Shown: positions 38,001-47,467, counted from the first letter of the stretch. The stretch is DNA of 64,000 bases from Lytechinus pictus (GCF_037042905.1 NC_087261.1:23307817-23371816), one strand, 5' to 3'. The notes: generated by a model from the sequence alone, not told the origin. Translations and numbers: made by a program.

Positions 38001-40997
38001 ATATGTTAATAAACGCGTTAGTCTTAAGTAAGAACTACACCCCAGGAAACAACAAAAATCAGCATTTAACTCCCCATGATAATACTAATAATAATGATAA
38101 TGATAATAACGTCATATTTCACCCAAGTTAGCCGCTGGTGAAAGGGCAATATCTGTGCTTCCTGGTCACATTTGTTTTTTAAATTACATCATATTCATGG
38201 ATAGATTACTTTTTATCAAGTCATTATTAAAAAAGTGGTCTGCAGTTGCCCCTTTTCATATGATAATGAAATAAGATAATTCATCATGCATTTATGGCAC
38301 CTGTTTGCCTGACAAGGAAGGGTCGCCATTTTTTTTTTTGAAAAGTACACATGCATATGGGCCAAAATTATAGGTCGGGCCCCCGAGGTGCAAAATTCTA
38401 AACACGCGCCTGGTGGCTCCCGAGCAGATCACACAAAAGGAGAAGGGGAAAGGAGGGAAGAAAAACACGAGGGCAGCCGCACGGCCACCGTACGCTCGAC
38501 GTACGGCCGCCGTAGCCCGTTCTACGCCATGCCTACGGCTAGTCTAATTTCTACGGCGAGCGTAGAAAAGAAAAAATGTTATAACTCCGAGTTAAAATTC
38601 TACGGCCACCCCTACGGTCTGTAAAAAGTAGGAATCCGCCGTACGTCGACCCTGCGGCCACCGCAGATTTTCTGCGGCCGCCGCAGAAATCTCTCGAATT
38701 CAGGTATCTACGGCCGCCGTACGGCCGCCGTAGAGCAAATGTGACCAAGGTATAAGTCTGCATTCACTTTGACAATGCTAAGAAAATAACGATTTGGCAC
38801 GTGAGATCACCACGGATTGAGATTCGTGTTACATCATTTTACATTTTTAGGTGTATTAAAAGGGGCTTTACTTGACGTAAATCTGGCTATACAGAAAAAA
38901 AACATCTCGCATTTAGCGCTTAGTGAGATATAAATCGTATTCATACCTACAATGAAAGTGTGTGTGTTTGTTTGTTTGTTTGAGTTGATATACAAAAAAT
39001 CGGGTCATAAATATATGACATTAATTGTTTTGATAAATTTTGTCCCGATTACATATTTCACGATTACAAAATTTTCTTAAATTGTCACGTTTTCAGTTCA
39101 TCATATACAAAAAAAATAGTTCGCGCTTTGCTCTCTTCAGTTATATTTTTTTCGACTCGCTGTTCACGCTTGCATTATTCGTTATATAAGATAATGCCTC
39201 CGGGGGGGGGGGCAGTCAAATATATTACTGTTCACACGCGTGGCCAAATTATTTCCAAACATCCCCTAAACGGGTTTTTCTCTGTGTGCAAAATAACCCC
39301 CTAAACAAGTTTTTCGCGAGCTTCATTTACACATTTTGGCCCCTAAACAAGTTGTAGCAAGAATATGACCCCTAAACAAGTTTTGTCTTCTTGCTAACAA
39401 TTATATTTTAATATACAAAACTATATTCATGGGTATTGCATGCCAGCCAGTGCAGTAAGGGTTAAAATACCACAATCAGGAAAAACCTGAACACTTTTCA
39501 GAAACGAGGAAGAAAAAGCCCCGGGGAAAAAGCAAAGTTTGGCTAGTCTTAGAAAAAAAAGGCTTTGGAAAAAAAACATACCCTAAACACGTTTAGCTAG
39601 TCTTAGAAAAAAATACGCTAAATAGTTTGACCCCGCGATTGACCATCTTTCAAAACCACATGTTTGAAAATCGGTGTTTTTGATACCCTTAACGAGAGCG
39701 CGCGCGACTCGCGTCCAAAACTGAAAAACACCCCTTTTAACGCGTTTTTTTTTTTTTTTGGTCAGGCATGTGTACAGCAATATATTTCACTAGCCCCCCC
39801 CCCCCCCGAATGCTTCCAGTATAAGATTACAAAATGTTCTTCATTTGCCGGATTTCTGTATGCCTATTATTTCCAAAATTGAATTTCACGCTCTGCACTC
39901 GTAGTTATAATAATTGCCTTGTTAAAGAAATCCTTATCATGAATTTTATTTTCAAAATAGCCTTTTAGGTCAGTATTTATATATATATATATATATAAAT
40001 ATATACAATGTCACTTCTTGGTTCCCTAATCCCTAACATTGCATATTTTGTTTAAAGAGCTATAGTAATTTCGTATCATTGTTAAGTTCCTTCTGATGGA
40101 CAAATTCATTTAAATGTCAAAGTGAACTTTCGTTTTAAAACCTGCATAATTCGATAATTTGTTTTCCTATTTTAGGTTTGAAAATAGGCGCTGCTATCTT
40201 AATCCTGATTCTGGTAGTATATTCCATCTCGATAACAGTTGCTTTCATCAGGTAATTACAAATATATTATGATTTTTATAGTGATGGTTAATATATTAAA
40301 GTGACACACAAAGTATCAAAAACAAAACCTATCACGATAAATCCCAAATCCCCCCGATTATATATTTATTTATCATCAACAAATAAATGAAGAATATTCC
40401 TCTTTTACTACATTATTATAATCTTCAGAAAGATTAAAGGAAACTGGTAGAACAAACTAAAAGAGGAATATTCTTCGTTTATTTTCTTAACTATTTCTAT
40501 CCTTGACGGTGAACATATTTTTTTTTGTGTATATACAAATACAAATTGGACTCAACACTGGATTGGCCATCATGGTTGCCAGAGTCTGATCCAATTCCTT
40601 TCAGGAACTTGGTCACTATTGAACGAAATCTGCATATTGTTAACCCAACAGAAGGAAACCCATCAAACAGAAGTGCGAAGTAGAGGAGGGGACTATCAAT
40701 CATGATTACCTCCAACCAGAGACCTGGGTAATTCCGGAAATGAGAAACGAGGCCTACCAGGAGCTCCAGACGAGAAACTTTGAAACCTTCGCATCAAACT
40801 CCCCGGTGTCGTCCAATCCACCGAACCCATCGCATTCACAAACTTTGCCCCGCGGAGCAGACGACTCATTCCAACATTCTAACAGTACAGCGCCCTCTGC
40901 GGTCGCCTATACAAATCAAAGGGTGGTGGACAAGGTCGTCCGAATGGAAGCATCCCGCAAAGATGCCGAGGACGACTATGCCGTCGTGCCAGAATAG
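19723..40997 (+). CDS. LCTL: Lactase-like (gamma-Klotho-like) GH1 type I membrane protein, eight exons
   Basis: Exons 19723-20042, 21767-22241, 22722-22968, 25576-25887, 27965-28234, 29306-29350, 40176-40251 and 40652-40997; all splice phases match and the joined frame is 696 residues. It starts with a signal peptide (hydrophobic about residues 10-27), followed by a glycoside hydrolase family 1 barrel with [39 protein letters not shown] and a Thr-rich stalk, then a transmembrane helix (about 558-580) and a 115-residue cytoplasmic tail. The nucleophile Glu is present (E422 in VTENG). The acid/base position of the usual TFNEP is TFNDP, with Asp214. Vertebrate LCTL, as I recall it, also has Asp here, and overall similarity and topology fit that protein better than a classical beta-glucosidase. 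Activity is therefore doubtful; a binding or Klotho-like role is possible but not shown. Confidence 0.9.
20043..21766. other. GH1 gene intron 1
   Basis: (CTT)n microsatellite at about 20236-20300; no exon or clear element elsewhere. Acceptor tgatag precedes 21767. Confidence 0.6.
20236..20300. repeat. (CTT)n / (CTC)n microsatellite
   Basis: About 60 bp, read directly; creates a spurious poly-Leu ORF. Confidence 0.95.
21767..22241 (+). CDS. LCTL: GH1 gene exon 2 with altered acid/base motif
   Basis: Encodes [37 protein letters not shown] and [11 protein letters not shown]. The last is the acid/base motif (TFNEP in active GH1) with Asp for Glu. Ends in phase 0 before gtgagc. Confidence 0.93.
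22242..22721. other. GH1 gene intron 2
   Basis: No recognisable element. T-rich acceptor tract before 22722. Confidence 0.5.
22722..22968 (+). CDS. LCTL: GH1 gene exon 3
   Basis: Encodes [32 protein letters not shown] and [15 protein letters not shown], all typical GH1/LCTL segments. Phase 0 in, phase 1 out. Confidence 0.92.
23240..23547 (-). mobile_element. tRNA-derived SINE, minus strand
   Basis: Complement of the B box (ggattcgaatactcgacc, 23480-23497), and gggtacccatt at 23402-23412 as in the 8211-8582 copy. The tail side is eroded. Confidence 0.75.
24001..24275 (+). mobile_element. tRNA-derived SINE with ATT-rich tail
   Basis: Head tggtctagtggttctgactc and B box GGGTTCGAATCC (24051-24062), body cttcagcaagaaatttatcc and gggtacccgg, end gcgctttataaatacagcta and an (ATTATC)n tail. 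Confidence 0.85.
25314..25474. mobile_element. 160-bp foldback with ACGGC/GCCGT ends
   Basis: Left end gcagtcacatttcccctacg then gtggccgtacggcgag; right end complements it (gctgtacggccgccgtcggg, then ggaatgtaactgc). Same theme as the 1.9 kb element at 36843-38750. Confidence 0.75.
25576..25887 (+). CDS. LCTL: GH1 gene exon 4 with catalytic nucleophile
   Basis: Encodes [16 protein letters not shown] and [10 protein letters not shown], the latter with the nucleophile Glu (residue 422), then [18 protein letters not shown]. Phase 1 both ends. Confidence 0.93.
25888..27964. other. GH1 gene intron 4
   Basis: Contains a palindromic TIR element (25937-26098), a short (TA/GA)n near 26295, and otherwise unremarkable AT-rich sequence. 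Confidence 0.55.
25937..26098. mobile_element. 160-bp palindromic TIR element
   Basis: ccgttgcataaaacttcgtt on the left complements the right end gtaacctttatgcaacgggg; inner ttaccactaatggtaac and gttaccatagtggtaac also pair. Confidence 0.75.
27965..28234 (+). CDS. LCTL: GH1 gene exon 5: barrel end and Thr-rich stalk
   Basis: Encodes [26 protein letters not shown]-type GH1 C-terminal strand ([12 protein letters not shown] is clear), then a stalk of repeated Thr/Met/Ala ([12 protein letters not shown]). Donor taken as gcaa|gtgcg, which keeps the frame into exon 6; this donor is weaker than the others. Confidence 0.82.
28681..28872. mobile_element. ~190-bp TIR element, copy 1
   Basis: Ends gccctttcacac and gtgtgaaaaggcc are inverted repeats. 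The interior shares gacgaatatttagcacgtgt and cacagtcacgattacaatag with copy 2. Confidence 0.75.
29069..29255. mobile_element. ~190-bp TIR element, copy 2
   Basis: Same ends and interior as copy 1, same orientation, about 200 bp downstream of it. Confidence 0.75.
29306..29350 (+). CDS. LCTL: GH1 gene exon 6: Cys-containing juxtamembrane linker
   Basis: Only 45 bp; encodes [14 protein letters not shown] between stalk and membrane helix. Borders ttttag and gtaagt are good and phases fit both neighbours, which is the main support. Confidence 0.7.
29453..29709. mobile_element. TIR element, GGACCCCGTCTTACAAAGAG ends
   Basis: Left ccccgtcttacaaagagtta and right taattctttgtaagacgggg-like end are inverted repeats; inner gattgatccaatcaatcgta and gattgatcgaatcaatcgta also match inverted. 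Confidence 0.8.
29936..30754. mobile_element. Tc1/mariner-type MITE, 819 bp, TA duplication
   Basis: Begins cagtgcgtcccagaaaaaac and ends gttttttctgggacgcactg; TA flanks both ends. Arms of over 300 bp pair, including gacctaccattgtaaagctt with aagctttacattggtaggtc. No transposase is present. Confidence 0.88.
31147..31345 (+). mobile_element. tRNA-derived SINE, second family, copy 2
   Basis: gcgatagttcagtcgttaaa head, B box GGGTTCGATTCCC (31199-31211), body gccgtcggtcctctggttgc and attcatgc; matches 12685-12885. Confidence 0.8.
31805..33979 (-). pseudogene. Non-LTR ORF2, reverse transcriptase part
   Basis: Fingers-palm motifs are clear: [76 protein letters not shown] and the catalytic FADD (in [14 protein letters not shown]). 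The C-terminus, with NYNTRH and [11 protein letters not shown], resembles CR1/L2 elements. It is in the same frame as the endonuclease part, separated only by a TAA and 11 further sense codons. Confidence 0.88.
34013..34996 (-). pseudogene. Non-LTR ORF2, N-terminal Cys cluster and AP-like endonuclease
   Basis: The start MYCSICPP opens a Cys-rich segment (C3, C6, C17, H21, C25, C28, C43, C46, C49), likely zinc-binding. The endonuclease follows: [38 protein letters not shown] and TLIDIIF. The block expected next, with the SDH motif, is absent and the frame then meets TAA at 34013-34015, so this copy appears dead. Confidence 0.82.
35129..35860 (-). CDS. Non-LTR ORF1: coiled coil plus RNA-binding domain
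   Basis: 243 residues: a long coiled coil (about 35-100, with repeated Gln/Glu heptads), then [35 protein letters not shown], which match the RRM-like domain of L1-type ORF1 proteins. Lies 132 bp upstream of ORF2 on the minus strand and is intact. Confidence 0.85.
   Translation of the reverse strand: MASESSSVVTRGMEKDRASLLSSVIKDILEDKRFLALIESHVESRLSDMRKSIEKQEGRLFDLEIADDKNQQEMKHIKDTVEQQANQIQDLSWKLDQQEQYSRRNCLLFFGHDESTDENTDDIILKLAKDKLQVDLTKNDIERSNRTGSKAKHKNTNTPRPIIAKFNTYRKRQEVISARRKLVGTRKSIQEDLTKRNQELLKYVQVSTKVKSSWTRDGRVLILDRKNRKHLIKNKHDLDTLKV
36295..36840. repeat. GC-rich sequence made of CCGTG/CCGGG words
   Basis: Frequent atccgtgt, tccgggag, ccggata words, like the foldback at 959-3680, but without clean inverted arms. 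An ORF on the minus strand (36553-37197) is a by-product. Confidence 0.5.
37254..37440. repeat. Polypurine (GGGA/AAAG)n tract
   Basis: Plus strand almost all G and A over nearly 190 bp; the Lys/Glu and Ser/Phe ORFs over it are artefacts. Confidence 0.85.
37560..37870. repeat. ~125-bp tandem unit with GCGCTTCGCGCTCG islet
   Basis: cgcgcttcgcgctcg at about 37588 and 37712 starts two units with acatcctgtt/cccatcctgttcatgattgcc; a third diverged unit carries cccatcctgctcatg at 37852. Confidence 0.65.
38751..40175. other. 3' part of the long GH1 intron
   Basis: Holds CCCCTAAACAAG repeats (39260-39600), a poly-T at about 39747-39759, a C-run at about 39796-39807 and a short (AT)n near 39980. No exon before 40176. 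Confidence 0.6.
39260..39600. repeat. Interspersed cccctaaacaagtttttc repeats
   Basis: At least four copies of (a/g)cccctaaacaagtt at about 39263, 39297, 39338 and 39369, with a diverged copy (accctaaacacgtttagcta) near 39580, spaced 30-45 bp in the main cluster. Confidence 0.7.
40176..40251 (+). CDS. LCTL: GH1 gene exon 7: transmembrane helix
   Basis: 76 bp encoding [20 protein letters not shown] and TVAFI, a clear membrane span. Acceptor ttttag, donor gtaatt. Phase 1 in, phase 2 out. Confidence 0.87.
40252..40651. other. GH1 gene intron 8th-junction interval
   Basis: Last intron, 400 bp. Contains a short inverted pair (gaatattcctcttttacta with taaaagaggaatattc). No exon. Confidence 0.5.
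40652..40997 (+). CDS. LCTL: GH1 gene exon 8: cytoplasmic tail
   Basis: The acceptor at 40650-40651 is the only one found that keeps the frame (phase 2 in). It places RRKPIKQK directly after the membrane helix, a good stop-transfer signal. The tail is polar and rich in Ser, Pro and Asn, ending DDYAVVPE before TAG. Confidence 0.8.
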
Positions 40998-41669
40998 TTA
41001 CGAAAAATGTAGAAAGATGGGTGATTTTAAAATAAAGGCAAATTCTAGGCCTATAAAGAAGTACAGTCACGTTCCTTTTATTTTCATTGAGCACCTGCTT
41101 CTATCTACGCTGGCTCCATTACCGTATTGCTGTTTTATTTTTCTATGAAATTATAAAAAGACCCATCCCAATCTACGACTAATACGTCATATAGTTCCTG
41201 CTTCGGGTACCGGTTTCACTGTCCGGGTGGTGGTATAATAGACATGAAGTACTGTGTACCTTGGTCATATGCACTTCTTGCATCTATTTTTTTTTAATCT
41301 AAAGTTTCCCGCGACGATTACGACAAAAATCATTGCACTATTTTATGTTAACAGTACTAAAACGTTAACCGGCAATATCTAACTTAGCTTGGTCACTGTA
41401 GTTGACAGAATTTCATTCACAAAGTCAATACAATATGTATTTTCAGCTCAAATTAATAAATGGGTGACTATGTTCCTTTTTCGTTATAAAAGTCATTTAA
41501 TTTGATGCTATTTATGGCTGGTATAATGACGGCGACGAATTTGTCTTCTTCTTCTTCTTCTCGGGTCACTACACAAGACATGTCCAGTGGAGGGTACAAG
41601 ATCTGACTTCGGGGTTAAGGGAATTTGTCTGAAAATATAAAAATAAAAAGAACATAAAAATGAGAAATA
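40998..41669. other. GH1 gene 3' flank
   Basis: AATAAA lies at 41031-41036, only 34 bp after the stop codon, and is the nearest poly(A) signal candidate. A short (CTT)n sits at about 41547-41560. Confidence 0.5.
41031..41036 (+). promoter_or_regulatory. Candidate poly(A) signal of the GH1 gene
   Basis: AATAAA in the plus strand downstream of the stop; very close, so a distal site may be used instead. Confidence 0.35.
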
Positions 41670-42853
41670 CAGTGCGTATAATAAAGGAAATTACACTTAG
41701 AAATAATGCTGTAAAATTATTAGAAATATCCCGAACCTTTTTTTCCAAATTTTAAACATTGGTACATATCCCTTTAAGCAAAGTTGATGATAAAACTTTC
41801 AAAAAAAAGTCCTCTTGAGTGAGAACAACTTACGTGAAAATGATTTGCGCAGAACTTGGAAATAGTTATTCGAATAATAGTAGACGTTAACCATGAAGAA
41901 CACATGGACCTTAGTTGGGAAGATATCTTGTACCTTTCTAGTTTGTTTCCTTACCTAAAACATTTCATAGAGCGCAATTGCGCCCCCCCCCCCTCCCCTC
42001 TCACCGAGGCCATCGTGAAGATATTTGCTTTGCACGAAGCTGTGATTCACATGAAATGACTTAAACTTGATTTTAGGTTTGTCGATCATTGCCAAGCTTG
42101 GGAAAAGTGTGGCTCGAGGAACAAATATTGAATGAAACATGATACATGGTCCCAATTAAAATGATAAAAACATAATAGAAGAATACTGGAGATGTCAGAA
42201 ATAAACTTTTTTTTACATTCAGTTGTGTCCTCAGATCCACCTGGCACAGAAAAGGTAAAGGTTCTGCTTACCAAGGGTTAAAATGTTAATGTGGGTGGCA
42301 AAGTTGTTACAAAAATATTTAAATATACCCTCTAAAAATATTGGGTAAACATGCTCCATGAGGGTAATGTGTCCAAGTCCAACCAACTTTGGGCATTTCT
42401 TTTGGGCAATGTTATTCATCCAGTGTGATGAAAATTTGCCCATTCTAAAGCCATTGCTGCTTATTTTACTGGACAATATGATATTGGGTAAAATACTGCC
42501 CAAAATTGGTTGGACACATAATTACCCTCGATGTGGTTAAAATTGTACCAAATACCTTTTTTACAGTGTATCTGTTTTATTCAAATCCGCTAAATAAATT
42601 ATATGAGAAATGTACCACACGGTCAGAATGTTTTCGCCTTTTTCCTTGACACAGCGTGAAAATGAGCATTTCTGCGCAAACCGATTTCTGGGAGCTTTAC
42701 TAAAATGGACAGTGCTCACTCAAGGGTATAAACATTCTGTCAAAATTGTTACTTTCTTTTGATAAATGAGACCCAAGCCCAAGAATATATGTAAAAAAAT
42801 ATCCCCATATTGTACATTTTTCAATTCCCAGGACTTTATATTGATACGCACTG
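41670..42853. mobile_element. Tc1/mariner-type non-autonomous element, copy 1
   Basis: Begins cagtgcgtataataaaggaa and ends ttgatacgcactg with TA at both sides. Its interior (for example ccaagcttgggaaaagtgtg, ccatcgtgaagatatttgct) matches the complement of the element at 43688-44662. No intact transposase ORF. Confidence 0.8.
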
Positions 42854-43687
42854 TAGAATTCATACTATCTCAGACTTGTGTTAACCAATATACTGGTATG
42901 GTAAACATAAAAACCTATCAACTGTTGGTTAACAAAAACAAAGTCCATTATTTTTTTAATACAAGTTTAATTGTAAACCAACCTAATATTCCTTTCTGAG
43001 TGCAAAGATCGCCAATAAAGACAGTCTTCTGGATCTAAACTACCCCCCCCCCCGCCCCTTCTTAATCATTGTACAGAATCCTCCCAGTTTCAAGCCCAAA
43101 AGTTTAATTGATATTAACATTATATCTCAATATTTCTCACGTCCAACACCCCCCCCCCCCCTTTGCCATCTTTTTTCTCGATTATGTTACAATAAATAAA
43201 AGTTGAACTTTAGGTTCGTTAACGCAGAATAAGCTAATTATATTTATATGAACAATCACGTTAAAGGCTTGTGGTTTTGGTGATTTCTTATCAACATTCA
43301 ATTTGCAGTACACCAATAAACAAGGTCGAACAACTTGTCATCAGAGATGGCGATTTGTAAACAGATAGGGTACACGTATCTGTATAATCCTGTTATATAT
43401 GAGTTTATCTGGCCAGGCGCATATTCCGCGGGGGCACAGGGGGAGGTGTCCCCTCCCTTTGCAGAAAGTTGCCTCTCTTGTGGACGGAAATTTCAACGGT
43501 TTTGGGAATGATACGGTTCCCCTTTTATATTATTTATTTATTTTTGTTATTTTTACGATTTTCATTTTTCCGTTTGTTAAAGGCGATACAGCATACATGG
43601 CATAACCAATAGGTTTTTAGTGCCCTCGCCCGATTTCAGATTTCACTCTTGTATCTAATCTGTTAACGACATGAACTCTCCGTTATA
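42854..43687. other. Interval between two related MITEs
   Basis: Contains two C-runs (about 43044-43055 and 43149-43161) and no recognisable gene. Confidence 0.5.
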
Positions 43688-44662
43688 CAGTGCGTATCAA
43701 AAAAAAAAGTTTACACTTTGAAAAAGCCCTGGGAATTAAAAAATATACAACATGAGGGTAATTTGTTCACATATAATCTTGGGTTTGGGTCTCATCCATC
43801 CAATGAAAGTAAATTTTTTGACAGAATGTTACACTTGAGTGAGCACTGTCCATTATTGTAAAGCTCGCAGAAATCTGTTTGCGCAGAAATGCTCGTTTTC
43901 ACGCTGTGTAAAGGGGAAAGGGCGAAATTAAACTTACCCTGCGAAACATTTCTCATACATTTCCCTTGCACTTTTGGTCAATTGAAATAAAACGGATACA
44001 TTCAAGCATTTTGTTACAATTTTGCCACCCAAATTGAAATTTCAACACTTAGTAAGCACAACCTTTGCCCTTTTTGTGCCAGCTGGATCTGAGGACATAA
44101 CTGAATGTGAACAAAAGTTTATATCAGACATCTCCAGCATTTTTTTCACTAAGTTTGGGTTTACATTTCATATTTCATTAATACTTGTTTCTCCACACTT
44201 TTCCCAAGCTTTACAATGATTAACAAAATGAAAGTGAAGACTAAGCCATTTTATGTAAATCACAGCTCAGTGTAAAGCAAAATCGTCACGATGGCCTCGG
44301 TGTGTGGGGGAGTGGGGTGGGGCGCAATGCACTCTTCGAAGTGTTTTGGGCAAAGTAACAAGTTAAAAAAGGTAAAAGATGTCTTCAAATCAATTTTACA
44401 AGCTAAATCCAACACGTTTTTCATGATTAAGGTCTACTTTTGTTCGCATAACTATTTCAAAGTTTTGCGCAAATCATTTTTTCACTAACTTTTCAAAAGT
44501 AAGTGGTGCTCACTCAAGTGGAAATATTTTTCGACAGTTATATCGTCATTTGCTTAAATGGATCTGTACCAATGTAAAAATGTGGAAAAATCTTTAGGAT
44601 ATTAGAAATGTATAATTTTACAGGATTTTTTCTAGGTGTAAACTTTTTTTTGATACGCACTG
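43688..44662. mobile_element. Tc1/mariner-type non-autonomous element, copy 2 (inverted)
   Basis: Begins cagtgcgtatcaaaaaaaaa and ends ttttttttgatacgcactg, TA on both sides. Inverted relative to the copy at 41670-42853. Confidence 0.85.
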
Positions 44663-47152
44663 TATATAGGTAGTACAGTAAGTGGGCGTTCCGTATTAAA
44701 CGTCGCCTTTACGAACAAGTTTGTTTAAGTACCCCCCCCCCTCCATATCGTATCGTTCTACAATGACCTTACGGGAAAATTCTGGTTTAACAGGGTTTAG
44801 GAGTAATTAAGGTCGTTCATACAACAAGAATTGTTAATTTTTTTCGTAAATTGAAAATGCATTAGTCCTGATGTTAATTAATTATATTGTGCTATTGTTC
44901 CAAATCGTGTAATACAATTCTCCTTATCACTGTGTGAATTAATATACTTTTAGTCCAAGGTATAAGAACAAACGTAAAAGTATCTTTAAAAGCAACATAT
45001 CTGAAATGATTTTTTTTTTAATGAAGTCTAACCTTGGCTTATGAAATATCACTTCATCGTGCTAATTAGGAGTTCCCGTTGTAAAATGAATAAATAAATT
45101 AATTAATTAATAAATAAGTTAATAGATAAACATGTAAGTAAATTAATGAATAAATGAAGAGATAAATGAATAAATAAATAAATAAAGGAATAAATAGGTT
45201 AATGAATAAACAAGGAAATAAATGAATAAATAAATAAATGAAAGTAACTAAAAGGGTATTAATAAGGATAATGATGTCATTGCTAATATTAAAAATGATA
45301 ATAATAGTAATAATGATTAAATATTAATAGCAATAATAATAATGATAACAATAAATAATGATAAGAATAATAATGATGATAATAATAATAATAATGACTG
45401 ATAATCGCAACATCATTTCTTATCGGGTATTCATTTCTTCTGATTTTATTCGTACCACTTTGATTAAAAGGTATAGATGGCATCATGCATCTATTTTAGA
45501 ATTACAGCTCCATGTAGTACTTAAAAATCCCTTGATGGTCCTCCCTGCAGCAACCCCTGTTATCAGTCCTTAAAGGGGACGTTCACCCTGACAAAAAGTT
45601 TATTTTAAAAATAGCAGAAAAATTAATAGCCCATCAAAGAAAAAAAAAGTTAATAAAATTTTAATTATTTGATTTGTAACGTCATATACGAGCAGCTTTT
45701 TTCCAAAAATCAATGAAATGTCATGTTCTCACACACAAAAAAGTAACAATCGTTAGTAAATATGGCTAATATGTCCATATTATATGAGCAAATAAAGTAT
45801 GAAGAGAGTTGACTGGAAAATGAAAATAAGTAATTGATCTTTGGTGTCCCTTTTCAGCATTTCTCCCAATCTTAAATAGTCAAAATTGTCATAAAGCGCT
45901 GCACAAGCACAACTCCATGTTTGGGCTACTAAAATAATTATTCAACAGAATCATCAACATAGTCCATGCATGTATAGGTCCATGGTAGTCTGCAGGTTGA
46001 CCTGATTGAAAATTAGGTCAACAGATGTGTCTCCAAGCAAAGACTAGCACATACAAAACTTGCCTGAGCGAGGGGGCCTTCAGTACACAAGGCATGGGTA
46101 AGCTGCAAATTTAGACCCTTAACTCGAGTGAAGGGTTTGCAGAAAAGACTAGGTCCATGGTCAATGCAATCCACTGTCCTTGAAATCGAGACATGTAATC
46201 TGTATATCATGTAAATAATAAGGTGACCGTGTCCAGAAAGCTATGAAATACATATAGGCCCTATGTTAAAAGGCGCATGACTAGACACGTGATCGTCCCG
46301 GTTCAATCCCAGGGGTGGTATGTACGCCTTTGACCTTGTTGCCCGGCGTGCATTTATAGTGGTCTGCAATGTCATTTTACTAATTTTAATACGAGTGAAA
46401 ATGATAGATGCATCATTTGTGCTATTTATTTGATGTAACGTTTTATCATGCATTTATAACATTCTTATATTACATTTTTTGTCATAAGAAAACATAATAT
46501 ATTGGTTACTATAATTGCATGAATCATAGATACAAGAAATGGACTATGATTCCAAACAAATGTGGGAAATCAAGTTTGTGTGCTAAAAGACTATGAATAG
46601 ACAAATTCACCTTAATCTAACGAAACCTTTTTTTTTCTTGTCGTTTTTTTTTCTTGCCATCATTTCAAATTTTCCGAGTAACAAGCGTTAATTTCTCTTT
46701 TTTTATTTATCTATTTATTCTTTGATTGTCGATTTATTTCCAGACTAATATCATCTCAATTTTATGTTGCAACCCATCCTATACCCTTTATTTCTTCCTT
46801 GCCATTTCTGTTTCGAACCAGAACCCTCTCTTCAAAAATTGCTCCTAGGCCCAGGTGGTCCGGTTTCCGTTTGTCGAAATATTAATTTTCATTTCGTGAA
46901 ATTAAAATTTGTTTCCTAAACAGATCATGCAATAATTTATATTGAGAAGTGAAGGCCAAGCGAATACAATATATATAGGCCCTTCATAATAATAGATGGA
47001 TGAGGAAATGACAGGTCGAAGAAATTATTTTGGCAGACGAACTAGGATCAGTACACGAAGAAGGTGAAGGCCGAGTCGCACTTTACCGGAGGCTCTTTTT
47101 CGGGAGGGGGGGGGTCACGTTGTCACGAATGAATCAGTACCCTAAAATTACC
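44663..47152. other. Intergenic region, AT-rich with microsatellites
   Basis: (AAAT)n at about 45085-45245, (AAT)n at about 45285-45395, a possible half TIR element starting ccttaaaggggacgttcacc at about 45569, and a weak B-box-like ggttcaatccc at 46300-46310. No gene. Confidence 0.55.
45085..45395. repeat. (AAAT)n and (AAT)n low-complexity tracts
   Basis: Read directly; interrupted tetranucleotide then trinucleotide runs. Confidence 0.9.
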
Positions 47153-47467
47153 AGGGGCCGATTGCACGAAAGGGTCTTTCCAAGGACCGTCTTTCGTGTC
47201 GCCCATCTTTTATGATACGCCATGTGAAACGCATTTCAAATAAATTATCTGCAAATATATTTTATTTGTCCGTTAAAATAAACAAAATATTTGTTTATAA
47301 AATGATGTGATATCTCATAAAATTGTATAAAATTTGATTTAAAAGCACGCTTACGAATTTTATTTGTTTATCATAAATTTCAGAAACACCCCGCTTATAG
47401 CGCATCATAAAAGATGGGCGACACGAAAGACGGTCCTTGGAAAGACCCTTTCGTGCAATTGGCCCCA
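47153..47467. mobile_element. 315-bp MITE with ~70-bp near-perfect TIRs
   Basis: Left gattgcacgaaagggtcttt and the following ccaaggaccgtctttcgtgt are found inverted at the right end (acacgaaagacggtccttgg, aaagaccctttcgtgcaatt). The interior is AT-rich and non-coding. Confidence 0.88.

Larger units (their letters stand above)
36843..38750. mobile_element. 1.9 kb foldback with ACGGC-GCCGT tandem motifs
   Basis: Ends ccttggtcacatttgctacg (left) and its complement (right, agagcaaatgtgaccaagg) with TA on both sides (36841-36842, 38751-38752). Both arms, about 36855-37130 and 38470-38740, are strings of tacggccgccgtac-like words. The interior holds a G/A-rich tract (37254-37440) and three copies of a ~125 bp unit (37560-37870). 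No protein recognised. Confidence 0.85.
29351..40175. other. GH1 gene intron 7 region, 10.8 kb, filled with transposons
   Basis: This is the intron between exons 6 and 7. It contains TIR elements (29453-29709, 29936-30754), a SINE (31147-31345), a non-LTR retrotransposon (about 31430-36100), CCGTG-rich sequence (36295-36840), a foldback (36843-38750) and CCCCTAAACAAG repeats (39260-39600). Confidence 0.75.
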
